Of a stretch of 55,217 bases of DNA, positions 34,433 through 42,087 are shown one piece after another. Every line of letters begins with the position of its first letter. Position 1 is the stretch's first letter. The DNA comes from Thermodesulfobacteriota bacterium (lineage in GTDB: Bacteria; Desulfobacterota; Dissulfuribacteria; Dissulfuribacterales; QOAL01), in NCBI GenBank assembly GCA_013154175.1, contig JAADCZ010000064.1, positions 1 through 55,217 on the forward strand, in the 5' to 3' direction. A program made the position numbers and the translations under genes. The notes under the pieces were generated by a model. The model searched no databases and was not told the origin of the DNA. It worked only from the letters and a program-made list of their open reading frames with translations.

Positions 34433-35473
34433 CTACACCAGCACCTCGTCGCCACCCTTGCCGCCAAGGACGATCTTGCCCTCGCTCTCCAGACGCTTTG
34501 CCACCCTGATGATTGCCTGCTGCGCCTGCTCCACATCCTTTAGCCGCACAGGCCCCATAACCTCCAGGTCTTCCTTGAGCATCTGGGCCGCACGTTCTGA
34601 CATGTTGTTGAAGAACTTGGCCCTTAGCTCCTCTGATGCCGCCTTGAGTGCCAGTTTCAGCTCGTCTGTGCTTATCTCCTTCAAAATTGCAACAATGGCA
34701 CTGTCGTCCACCTGAAGAAGGTCCTCAAACTTGAACATGAGCTTCTTGATCTCTTCAGCAAGATCCTGGGAGGTCTCCTCAATCTGTTCGAGCAGGGCAT
34801 CCTCGAGGGTCCTATCGAGGTTGTTGAGAATCTCTGCAACCTTTTCTGCACCTCCAACCTTGGTGGCATCACTCATCTCCACGGAGAACAGCTCCTCTTC
34901 TAGGACCCTGTCGATTTCTGCCACGATTTCAGGGCTTATCTTCTCCAGATTGGCAATGCGCAACATCACGTCGGACTGGAGTTTTTCATTGAGTTCAGAA
35001 AGTATCTCTGCAGCCAGATCTGGCTCCAGGTGGGCGAGTATCACCGCAATTGTCTGGGGATGTTCATTTGACAGAAAGTTTACGATTACCTTTGGCTCCA
35101 GACTCGAAAGTTTCTGGAAGGTGGATGGGTGAAGCTGTCGCATGATGTCTTCGTATATCTGCTTTGCCTGTTCCTCTGGCATGGAGGAAAAGAGGACCTT
35201 TTTTAGAAAATCCTCAACAGGAACAGCCATCTCACCCTGGACCATGGACATCTTTTCCCTCACCTCATCCAGCACGAGCTGAATGGCCTCACCGGGAATG
35301 TTCTGGATCTTGGCCATGAGGGTGGATACCCGTCGCACCTCGTCTTCCTTGAGATACTTGAAAACCTCGGCGGTAAAGGCCTCGCCCATTGCCAGCAGAA
35401 ATATGGCGGCCTTTGCAGGGCCGTCGGGATTCGAAAGATCCATTTCGCCAGGTATGGCCGGTGCGTTACTCAC
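34433..35473 (-). CDS. fliG: Flagellar motor switch protein FliG
   Basis: A 346-residue FliG with all three domains. FLLAMGEAFTAEVFKYL lies in the N domain that binds FliF. The middle domain includes EHPQTIAVILAHLEPDLAAE with the EHPQT signature. The C domain carries the torque helix region (MSERAAQMLKEDLEVMGPVR). It forms the rotor ring of the flagellar motor. Its start overlaps the fliF stop by eight bases. Confidence 0.96.
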   Translation of the reverse strand: MSNAPAIPGEMDLSNPDGPAKAAIFLLAMGEAFTAEVFKYLKEDEVRRVSTLMAKIQNIPGEAIQLVLDEVREKMSMVQGEMAVPVEDFLKKVLFSSMPEEQAKQIYEDIMRQLHPSTFQKLSSLEPKVIVNFLSNEHPQTIAVILAHLEPDLAAEILSELNEKLQSDVMLRIANLEKISPEIVAEIDRVLEEELFSVEMSDATKVGGAEKVAEILNNLDRTLEDALLEQIEETSQDLAEEIKKLMFKFEDLLQVDDSAIVAILKEISTDELKLALKAASEELRAKFFNNMSERAAQMLKEDLEVMGPVRLKDVEQAQQAIIRVAKRLESEGKIVLGGKGGDEVLV

Positions 35474-37067
35474 CTTCGTCCTCCTTGTGCTTTTCTCTCA
35501 ACCAAATCTTTATGAGGGCAGCCGCCCTTTCAGGGTAGTCGCTTGCAAGATCCCTGAGCTCGCCCTTTACATCTGGCATTGGCTCAAAGGCGGGTGCCAC
35601 CGCTGCCTCACCCCCTGCAACCTCGCCCTCGATGGCAGCCGTCTCTTCTGGAGATTCCTCAGGCTCCGGAGGGGCAAGGACGAACCTGTTCAGCAGAGGC
35701 TTCAAGATGGCAAATATGAATATGAGTGCCAGGATGAGATTGGCCATTGGCCTTATGAGTTTCGTGAATATATCCACGGCCTTTGAAACCATCCCCGCAC
35801 CCTTTGTCTCTGGGGTAAAGGGTACATTCACGACACTGACCTCGTCCCCGCGCTCTTCGCTGTACCCCATTGCCGCCATAACTATCTGCTTGAGATTTGC
35901 TATCTCCTCTGGGCTTCGAGGCTGATAGACTGTCTTGCCCTTTTCTTCCACATATTTGCCATCCACCATCACCGCCACAGACAGGCGTTTTAGCGTACCA
36001 ACCGAGCCCAGGATCTCTCTTTGAACCCTGCTGATTTCGTAGTTGCTTATCTCTTTCTTCTTCTTTCTAAGAAAATTTTCTTCGCCCTGCTGACCCACAT
36101 TGCCCTGGAGCTTGTCTGCCAGGCCCCCCTTGACCCCTGGGATGCCCCCGGGGTTCACGGGCTTGTCCAGCTCCTCACTCTTCTCTTCACTCCTTACGGC
36201 AACCATGTCTGGGTCGTACCTGTCCTCGTTTGTCTTGACCTGATTGAAGTCCACCTCTGCGCTTACGCGAACAACCGCCTTCTTTGGCCCAAGGGCATCT
36301 TCCAGCATGGTCTGGATTTTATGCTTGAAATAGCTTTCGAGGCGCTTTCTGTAGGTAAAGCGGAGATTGGCCTTGGCCTTGAGAGGGTCCTTGACCGCCA
36401 TCTTGGAGTCGAAGAGCACATTTCCAGTAGTATCAACCACAGTGACATTGTCTTTCTTGAGGCGTGGCACCGCACTGGCCACCAGGTGGACTATGCCCTG
36501 AACCTGGCTCTGTGAGAGCTCCTGCCCCCTTTTTAACTCCAGGACGACAGAGGCACTGGGCTCCTGCCTCTGGCCAACAAACAGACTCTCCTTTGGCTCT
36601 GCAATGTGAACCCGAACGGTCTTGACCTGGGGAAAGCGGGCTATGGTCTTTTCTAGCTCACCCTGAAGGGCACGCTGATAGTTTACCTGCTGGACAAAAT
36701 CCGTGGTGCCGAGGCTCGTCTTGTCGAACAACTCGAAACCCACTCCACTGCCCCTGGGAAGCCCCTGACTCGCCAGGGCCAGACGCACGTCATAAACCTT
36801 GTCTTCCGGCACCTTTATGACGCTTCCGCCCTGGGCCACCTTGTAGGGGATGCCCTTTTTCTTGAGCCACTGGACTATCTCCCCAGCATCCTTCTGATCC
36901 AAATCCGTATAGAGCACCTTGTAGGTAGGTGTGTTAATGAAAAGGAAAAGGGCTATGAAACCGGCAAGCACACCCACCACCACAGCCGCGGAAACAATCT
37001 TCTGCCTGACGCTCAGGTCGTCGTAAAGCTTTTTCAACTGGGAAATGTAATCAGACGGTGCTGCCAT
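35466..37067 (-). CDS. fliF: Flagellar MS-ring protein FliF
   Basis: A 533-residue FliF with two transmembrane helices, one near residues 25-45 (AAVVVGVLAGFIALFLFI) and one near 430-450 (LIRPMANLILALIFIFAILK). The periplasmic ring-building motifs lie between (KVLYTDLDQKDAGEIVQWLK; LALASQGLPRGSGVGFELFD). The C-terminal cytoplasmic tail that binds FliG is present. It forms the MS ring of the basal body in the inner membrane. Confidence 0.96.
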   Translation of the reverse strand: MAAPSDYISQLKKLYDDLSVRQKIVSAAVVVGVLAGFIALFLFINTPTYKVLYTDLDQKDAGEIVQWLKKKGIPYKVAQGGSVIKVPEDKVYDVRLALASQGLPRGSGVGFELFDKTSLGTTDFVQQVNYQRALQGELEKTIARFPQVKTVRVHIAEPKESLFVGQRQEPSASVVLELKRGQELSQSQVQGIVHLVASAVPRLKKDNVTVVDTTGNVLFDSKMAVKDPLKAKANLRFTYRKRLESYFKHKIQTMLEDALGPKKAVVRVSAEVDFNQVKTNEDRYDPDMVAVRSEEKSEELDKPVNPGGIPGVKGGLADKLQGNVGQQGEENFLRKKKKEISNYEISRVQREILGSVGTLKRLSVAVMVDGKYVEEKGKTVYQPRSPEEIANLKQIVMAAMGYSEERGDEVSVVNVPFTPETKGAGMVSKAVDIFTKLIRPMANLILALIFIFAILKPLLNRFVLAPPEPEESPEETAAIEGEVAGGEAAVAPAFEPMPDVKGELRDLASDYPERAAALIKIWLREKHKEDEGE

Positions 37068-37110
37068 TTGTTGCTGATCTCCTCTCTACCTACTCCACTT
37101 GCCAAAAAGG

Positions 37111-37422
37111 CTAGAACTGTAGCCTCATAATCTCTTCATAGGCACTAAGTGCCTTGTTCCTCACCTGGACGAACATGCGAAAGGAAATATCCGCCTTTGA
37201 AAGGGCCACCATCACCTCAGGGATGTCCAGCTCCTCACCTGCCGCAAGCCTTGCAGCGAGCTCGTCTGCCTGGGTCATCTGCGAGTTGAGTTTCTCGAGC
37301 CCCTCTTCCACCATCTCCTTGAAGCCCTTGGCTGAAGGCTCGCTGCCATCGTCCCCTGGCTGGACGGCCCCCTGTATGAGGCCTGCCCCTGGCGTCTGCT
37401 GGAGATTTCTGATTTCCGCCAT
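37111..37422 (-). CDS. fliE: Flagellar hook-basal body protein FliE
   Basis: A 103-residue FliE with the conserved C-terminal segment DISFRMFVQVRNKALSAYEEIMRLQF, shown here as DISFRMFVQVRN and LSAYEEIMRLQF. It joins the MS ring to the rod. The ATG at 37422 is chosen because AAGGAG lies eight bases upstream; an in-frame GTG three codons earlier overlaps that ribosome site. It lies 43 bases before fliF and 14 after flgC. Confidence 0.92.
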   Translation of the reverse strand: MAEIRNLQQTPGAGLIQGAVQPGDDGSEPSAKGFKEMVEEGLEKLNSQMTQADELAARLAAGEELDIPEVMVALSKADISFRMFVQVRNKALSAYEEIMRLQF

Positions 37423-37436
37423 TGGCGACACTCCTT

Positions 37437-37892
37437 TTACCTAATTATGTCTATGGCCTTGATGGCCATATTCTTGGCTGAATCCATGGCAGAGATATTT
37501 GCCTCATAGGCCCGCTGGGCACTCATTATGTCAACCATCTCTTCCATTACGTTTACGTTTGGAAGCTTCACCATGCCGTTTTCATCTGCATCAGGATGAC
37601 CTGGGTCGTAAACCTCCATAAAAGGGGTCTTGTCATCCACGATCTCTGCAACCTCCACGCTCTCTAACGCCCTTTCGAGCCTTGCCTCAAAATCATCACC
37701 ATCCCCTGACAGGCCCCTCGCATCATCGGTCAGGGGCACAGCGCGAAAAACCACCGACTTGGCCTTGTAGGGCCCTCCGTCCAGTGTCCTTGTGACATGG
37801 GCATTGGCCAGATTCATGGAGGCCACATTGAGCCTGGTGCGCTCGGCCCTGAGACCCTTGGCACTAATGGTGAAAGAAGAAAATAGATTCAT
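37437..37892 (-). CDS. flgC: Flagellar basal-body rod protein FlgC
   Basis: A 151-residue proximal rod protein. FTISAKGLRAERTRLNVASM followed by NLANAHVTRT is the flagellar rod N-terminal motif. The C-terminal NVMEEMVDIMSAQRAYEANI is the matching helix. It overlaps flgB by four bases. Confidence 0.95.
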   Translation of the reverse strand: MNLFSSFTISAKGLRAERTRLNVASMNLANAHVTRTLDGGPYKAKSVVFRAVPLTDDARGLSGDGDDFEARLERALESVEVAEIVDDKTPFMEVYDPGHPDADENGMVKLPNVNVMEEMVDIMSAQRAYEANISAMDSAKNMAIKAIDIIR

Positions 37893-38323
37893 TGCTTACC
37901 TCCCTCGGTTATGGCGGTCTTCAGCATCTCAAATTTCTTTATGAGCATCTGGGTTGTCAGCTGGTACTGGATGTTGTTGGCTGAAAGCTTTGCCATCTCC
38001 TCATCCAGATCGACATTGTTTGGCACTCCTCTCTCCTCGCTCACAACTATGGCAGGGGGCGGCTCCGGCTCTTCTCCTCTAAGATGGCGTGGATTCGTTA
38101 CCCTAAGGGGAATCTCACTGCTGGCGCCGCCCTTGCCATGGTCGACCTCCACACCCTTTTCCTTAAGATATGTTTCCATCATCTTGTCGAAATTCAGATC
38201 CCTGGATTTGTATCCAGGTGTATCCACATTGGCGATGTTGGATGACAGCACTGCATTGCGCTTTGAACGCAAGGTGAGTGCCTTGCCCATAATGTCTATG
38301 GTTGCTCCAAACAATCCCTTCAT
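37889..38323 (-). CDS. flgB: Flagellar basal-body rod protein FlgB
   Basis: A 144-residue rod protein with the N-terminal SKRNAVLSSNIANVDTPGYK motif (the ANxxTPGY rod signature) and a C-terminal helix LTTQMLIKKFEMLKTAI. The ATG at 38323 is chosen because GAGGTG lies three to five bases upstream and the longer frame (to 38389) overlaps the preceding regulator gene. It is the first structural gene of the operon, seven bases after the sigma-54 activator stop. Confidence 0.94.
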   Translation of the reverse strand: MKGLFGATIDIMGKALTLRSKRNAVLSSNIANVDTPGYKSRDLNFDKMMETYLKEKGVEVDHGKGGASSEIPLRVTNPRHLRGEEPEPPPAIVVSEERGVPNNVDLDEEMAKLSANNIQYQLTTQMLIKKFEMLKTAITEGGKQ

Positions 38324-38330
38324 ATCCACC

Positions 38331-39782
38331 TCACAAGACAAGCCCCATGTTTCTGTATTCTGCCAATTTGTTTCTGAGGGTCCGAACACTTATGCCAAGC
38401 AACTTGGCAGCGTGGGTCCGGTTCCCCTTGGTTTTCGCAAGGGCCCGCTTTATCATCTCCTTTTCCACCTCGCCCAGGTTAAAGGTGTCACCACCAAGGG
38501 AGCCACCACTGTCAGAGGAAAAATCTGCCCCGTTATCAAGCTCGTCTCCCAGCAAATCTTGCAGGGTGATCTCATCTCCCTGGGCTAGCAGCACCCCGCG
38601 TTCCACTATGTTCTTGAGCTCTCGCACGTTTCCTTCCCATTTTCGCTGTTCCAGGGCCTCTAATACCCCTTCTGCAAATTTGAGCCCATTTTTTCCATAC
38701 TCCCTCACAAAGTGTTCCCTGAAATGCTCTGCGAGAAAGGGGATGTCCTCCCGCCTCTCCCTGAGGGGCGGAACCTTTAGGGGAATGACATTCAGCCTGA
38801 AGTAGAGGTCCTCCCTGAACTTGCCCTCTTTGACGGCACTTTTTACGTCCCTGTTGGTGGTTGCAATGACCCGTACATCCACGGGTATCGGGCTGTAGCC
38901 CCCGAGCCTGTCTATTTCCCCTTCCTGCAAGACCCTCAGCAGCTTTGCCTGAAGGGGCATTGCCATCTCCGTCACCTCATCGAGGAGTATGGTTCCCTTG
39001 TTTGCGAGCTCGAACTTGCCAAGTTTTCTTGAAATGGCCCCTGAGAAGGCGCCCTTTTCATGTCCAAATAGCTCGCTTTCAAGGAGTGTCTCTGGAAGGG
39101 CAGCACAGTTTAGTGCAACAAAGGGTGCATGGGCCCTGTCGCTTTCTGAATGAATGAACCTTGCCAGAAGCTCCTTGCCAGTTCCGCTTTCGCCCTGAAT
39201 CAGGACTGTGGCCTTGCTCTTTGCCACACTCCGTGCCTGGGCAAGCACCTTTTCCATGGCAGGGCTACGGGTTAATATCTTGTACTTGTCAAAATTCTGA
39301 CGACTCTTTGCATCATCCCCCTCGCCTCTCTGCACCGCCTGAACCCCAGCAGACTTCTTTGCCGCAGCGGCCTTCTTCTGGGGGGCAAGGGAAGTAGTCA
39401 TCGCCCTCTTGACCACAAACTCCATGACGTCCGGGGTCCAGGGAGGAAGCCTGAAGTCCATGGCGCCAAGCTCCATGATGAGCTGTGCATCCTCAACTGT
39501 TGCCTCGGATGCAAGCACGATCACCCTTGCCGTAAGGTTCGCCTCATTCAAGGCCTGTAAAAACTCGACTGCGTCAACCTTGCCGGGCTCGTGAAACACG
39601 ATGCACAGAGAAAAGTCTCCCTTGGCCAGGAGGCTCAGGGCCAGCTGGATGTCTGGTGCCATGGTGAGGGTAAAACCCATGTTGGAGAGCAGACCCTGTA
39701 GCTCCATCCTGTCCTTTACACTTCCCCCAAGGACGAGGACCTTTTCTTCTTTTCTGTTGTAGATATCCTGAAACTCAGTCAT
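38331..39782 (-). CDS. Sigma-54-dependent activator with a degenerate receiver
   Basis: A 483-residue NtrC-family regulator. Residues 12-130 have the receiver shape, but the acidic pair is replaced (VLVLGGSVKD), the acceptor Asp position holds Phe63/His64 (CIVFHEPGK), and the conserved Lys is Pro (RLPPW). The AAA+ domain is intact: GESGTGKE (197-204), GAFSGA (244-249, the sigma-54 contact loop, normally GAFTGA), and LLDEVTEM for Walker B. The Fis-type HTH (KTKGNRTHAAKLLGISVRTL) closes the protein. It probably drives the flagellar operon in which it lies, as FlrC/FleR do, but independent of phosphorylation. Its ATG overlaps the TPR gene stop by four bases. Confidence 0.92.
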   Translation of the reverse strand: MTEFQDIYNRKEEKVLVLGGSVKDRMELQGLLSNMGFTLTMAPDIQLALSLLAKGDFSLCIVFHEPGKVDAVEFLQALNEANLTARVIVLASEATVEDAQLIMELGAMDFRLPPWTPDVMEFVVKRAMTTSLAPQKKAAAAKKSAGVQAVQRGEGDDAKSRQNFDKYKILTRSPAMEKVLAQARSVAKSKATVLIQGESGTGKELLARFIHSESDRAHAPFVALNCAALPETLLESELFGHEKGAFSGAISRKLGKFELANKGTILLDEVTEMAMPLQAKLLRVLQEGEIDRLGGYSPIPVDVRVIATTNRDVKSAVKEGKFREDLYFRLNVIPLKVPPLRERREDIPFLAEHFREHFVREYGKNGLKFAEGVLEALEQRKWEGNVRELKNIVERGVLLAQGDEITLQDLLGDELDNGADFSSDSGGSLGGDTFNLGEVEKEMIKRALAKTKGNRTHAAKLLGISVRTLRNKLAEYRNMGLVL

Positions 39783-41968
39783 AGCGAGCTGCCAGCCTTT
39801 TTCATGAATTTATAAAAGGATGCCTCTGCCTTTGAGGCCTTTCCCCACACTCCTTCTCCTTCCTTGGCTGCCTTTGCCCAAATTTCCGCAGCCTGGGCCG
39901 GGCCCTTGAGGGCAGAAAGGGCAAGATTTAGCCTGAAACCGTCTGCAGGCTCATTGGTATCCATTTCCTTCAAGGCCAGATAGGCCCTCTTGGCCTGGGA
40001 AGCCATGCCCAGATTCATTGCCTCATCCCCCCATTTTCTAAGGAGCCGTGCCCTTTCATCCTTGGAAAGGAGCCTGCCGCTCTTTTGATAAACCTTCCAG
40101 GCCACATCCCACTCACCAAGATAAATGGCCCCATTTATTGCCTGTCTGACCCCCAGGGGCGAAGGCTTTATCCCGATGCTATCGAGGGCCATGCTAAGGG
40201 CTGCCCTGTAGTCCCTTTGCCACGTTGCAAGAATGGACTTGTAGAGAAGGGCCTTTGCGGAAATCGACTGCTCCGGACAGTTTAGATTCAAAAGGGTGAT
40301 GGCATCCTGGGTCGCGATCTGCTTGTTTGCCTCGATCATCTCGTCTATCCAGTCCATCAGGAGACGACATCTAAGGGGGATTGCTGGCTCCAGATTCCAG
40401 GCGGCCTGATAGGCCCTGAGACTTGCCTCTGCCAGGTCGAGCCCCCCATAGGCCTGGGCCAAATAGTAGTAGTGATAGGGTTCTGAAAGTTTTTCTATGT
40501 TCCCCTGATTCTTTAGATGAAAGTTTACCAGCTGGACCTGCTGCCCCTTCTTCAAGAAGGTTTTGTCTGCCATGATCAGGGCCTTTTTTGCCAAACGAAA
40601 TGCAGTAACCGTCTGGACTGTCTCTTCCTTGAAGAATCTCTTGAAGTCCCAATACTCCTTAAGGGCCTCAAGGGGTCTTGAGGCATCGATGAGCCTCTTT
40701 TCCAGCTCCACCCACTTGGCCTCTGCCACAGATCTGATGTAGTCGTATATCTGGGACTTCTTTTCAGTCTGAAGAAATGGCCTTGCAAAGGCGACTATGC
40801 GCTGAAGTTCCGGGATGTCATACTCAGTGGTCAAAAGGCCCTGTCTGGCCTGGTCTGCCATGAGGAGGATGTCCCTGGCGTATGGGCTGTCTGGGTCCTC
40901 CCTGAGATACTTCTCTGCTAGTTCCAGGGCCTTGACATAGTCCTTTTTCCTCAACTCGGTGGCAACAAACTCCTTTTTCACCTCGAGGGTCAAGGGATGT
41001 TTTGGAAAGCGCTTTAGAATCTCGTTAAAAACCTGTTCCGATTCAAAATAGTCGGGGTTGGATATCTGGCCCTTCGTGTAGCGGGAAAGACGCTTTCTCG
41101 TCTCCTCCTTAATTTGAAGAATCCTGAATTTGGCAAACAGGTATTCGGGCTGACCCTTGAAATCGCGCCTTATGAGGGCGTAATATTTCCTGGCCTTCAG
41201 AAAGTCACCCAGACGCCTGTATGTCTCAGCTATCTGGAACAGTGTTGAGGCCCGTACAGACGGATTGCGAATGAGATTCAAGTATCTGACCCAAAGCTTT
41301 ATGGCCTCCTTGGGCTTGTTGTCATGCAGTGCAAGCCTTGCCTTGAGATCCAGGAGCTCTGGGACCTCCACCTCGGCCATTGGAGAGGAGCGGGAGACGG
41401 CCTTCGCCACGCGTCGTGCCAGCTTGACGTCTCCCCTCAAGAGGGCTTCCCTGGCAATCAGGACCTGTGCAGTCTTGGCAGCGATACTGTCAGGAAACCG
41501 ACGCATTATCTCCCGATAGAAACTGCGAAGCTTTTCCCGATTGTTGGATCTTTCATAGAACATGACCAGGGAGTTGAGGGCCTGGTTCGTCCAGCGGCTA
41601 TTGGGAAAGTATCTGGTGACAATCTTCCAGTGCGCCTCTGCCTCTGGCCAGTAGGACACTGAGGCATAGGCCTCGCCCAGGATGTAATATGCCTCTGGCA
41701 GCATTTCCGAGTCTGGAAAGGCCTTTATAAAATTTTTGAGCATGGAGATAAGGGGCCAGACATCCTCCTTGAGTTTTTCCGGACTGGTTTGATATTCCTT
41801 CCAGAAGACCTCGATGGCAGGCATCATGGCCCTCCAGGCAAGCCTGTCCTTGCCCCCTCTTACTCCTCCCAAAGCAGGAGACACGGACAGGGCCACAAGG
41901 AGGGCAACTGCCACCAATGCCGTGACAGTAACAGCGATTTTATCTGAGCCTTTGCGGAAAGTTCCCAT
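39779..41968 (-). CDS. Large TPR repeat protein of the flagellar operon, unknown function
   Basis: A protein of about 729 residues with an N-terminal membrane/signal segment (KIAVTVTALVAVALLVALSV) followed by many tetratricopeptide-like helix pairs, for example EAYYILGEAYASVSYWPEAE, NSLVMFYERSNNREKL, TLFQIAETYRRLGDFLKARK and LLYKSILATWQRDYRAAL. It is presumably periplasmic or anchored. ATG at 41968 is the likely start; a TTG five codons upstream overlaps the sigma-54 promoter. It is the first gene of the flagellar operon and overlaps the activator gene by four bases. A role in flagellar assembly or placement is inferred only from position. Confidence 0.75.
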   Translation of the reverse strand: MGTFRKGSDKIAVTVTALVAVALLVALSVSPALGGVRGGKDRLAWRAMMPAIEVFWKEYQTSPEKLKEDVWPLISMLKNFIKAFPDSEMLPEAYYILGEAYASVSYWPEAEAHWKIVTRYFPNSRWTNQALNSLVMFYERSNNREKLRSFYREIMRRFPDSIAAKTAQVLIAREALLRGDVKLARRVAKAVSRSSPMAEVEVPELLDLKARLALHDNKPKEAIKLWVRYLNLIRNPSVRASTLFQIAETYRRLGDFLKARKYYALIRRDFKGQPEYLFAKFRILQIKEETRKRLSRYTKGQISNPDYFESEQVFNEILKRFPKHPLTLEVKKEFVATELRKKDYVKALELAEKYLREDPDSPYARDILLMADQARQGLLTTEYDIPELQRIVAFARPFLQTEKKSQIYDYIRSVAEAKWVELEKRLIDASRPLEALKEYWDFKRFFKEETVQTVTAFRLAKKALIMADKTFLKKGQQVQLVNFHLKNQGNIEKLSEPYHYYYLAQAYGGLDLAEASLRAYQAAWNLEPAIPLRCRLLMDWIDEMIEANKQIATQDAITLLNLNCPEQSISAKALLYKSILATWQRDYRAALSMALDSIGIKPSPLGVRQAINGAIYLGEWDVAWKVYQKSGRLLSKDERARLLRKWGDEAMNLGMASQAKRAYLALKEMDTNEPADGFRLNLALSALKGPAQAAEIWAKAAKEGEGVWGKASKAEASFYKFMKKAGSSL

Positions 41969-41983
41969 AGCACAAAAAGGCAA

Positions 41984-41999
41984 AGCAAGGCCGATGCCA
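41984..41999 (-). promoter_or_regulatory. Sigma-54 promoter for the flagellar operon
   Basis: On the minus strand TGGCAT, five bases (CGGCC), then TTGCT, matching the -24/-12 consensus TGGCAY-N5-TTGCW with the GG and GC ten bases apart. Predicted transcription starts near 41973, just ahead of the TPR gene, whose operon contains a sigma-54 activator. Confidence 0.6.
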
Positions 42000-42087
42000 C
42001 CTGAGGCCCAGGTAAAGACAAAAAGAAAGGGATGGAATCTAATCCACCCCTTGTGATGATTAACTCAAAGGAATTTCTAGGTAAAAC

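Noticed and set aside
37911..38588. Open frame of 225 codons on the plus strand across flgB and the activator gene
   Set aside because: It crosses two certain genes of the opposite strand and has no domain signal.
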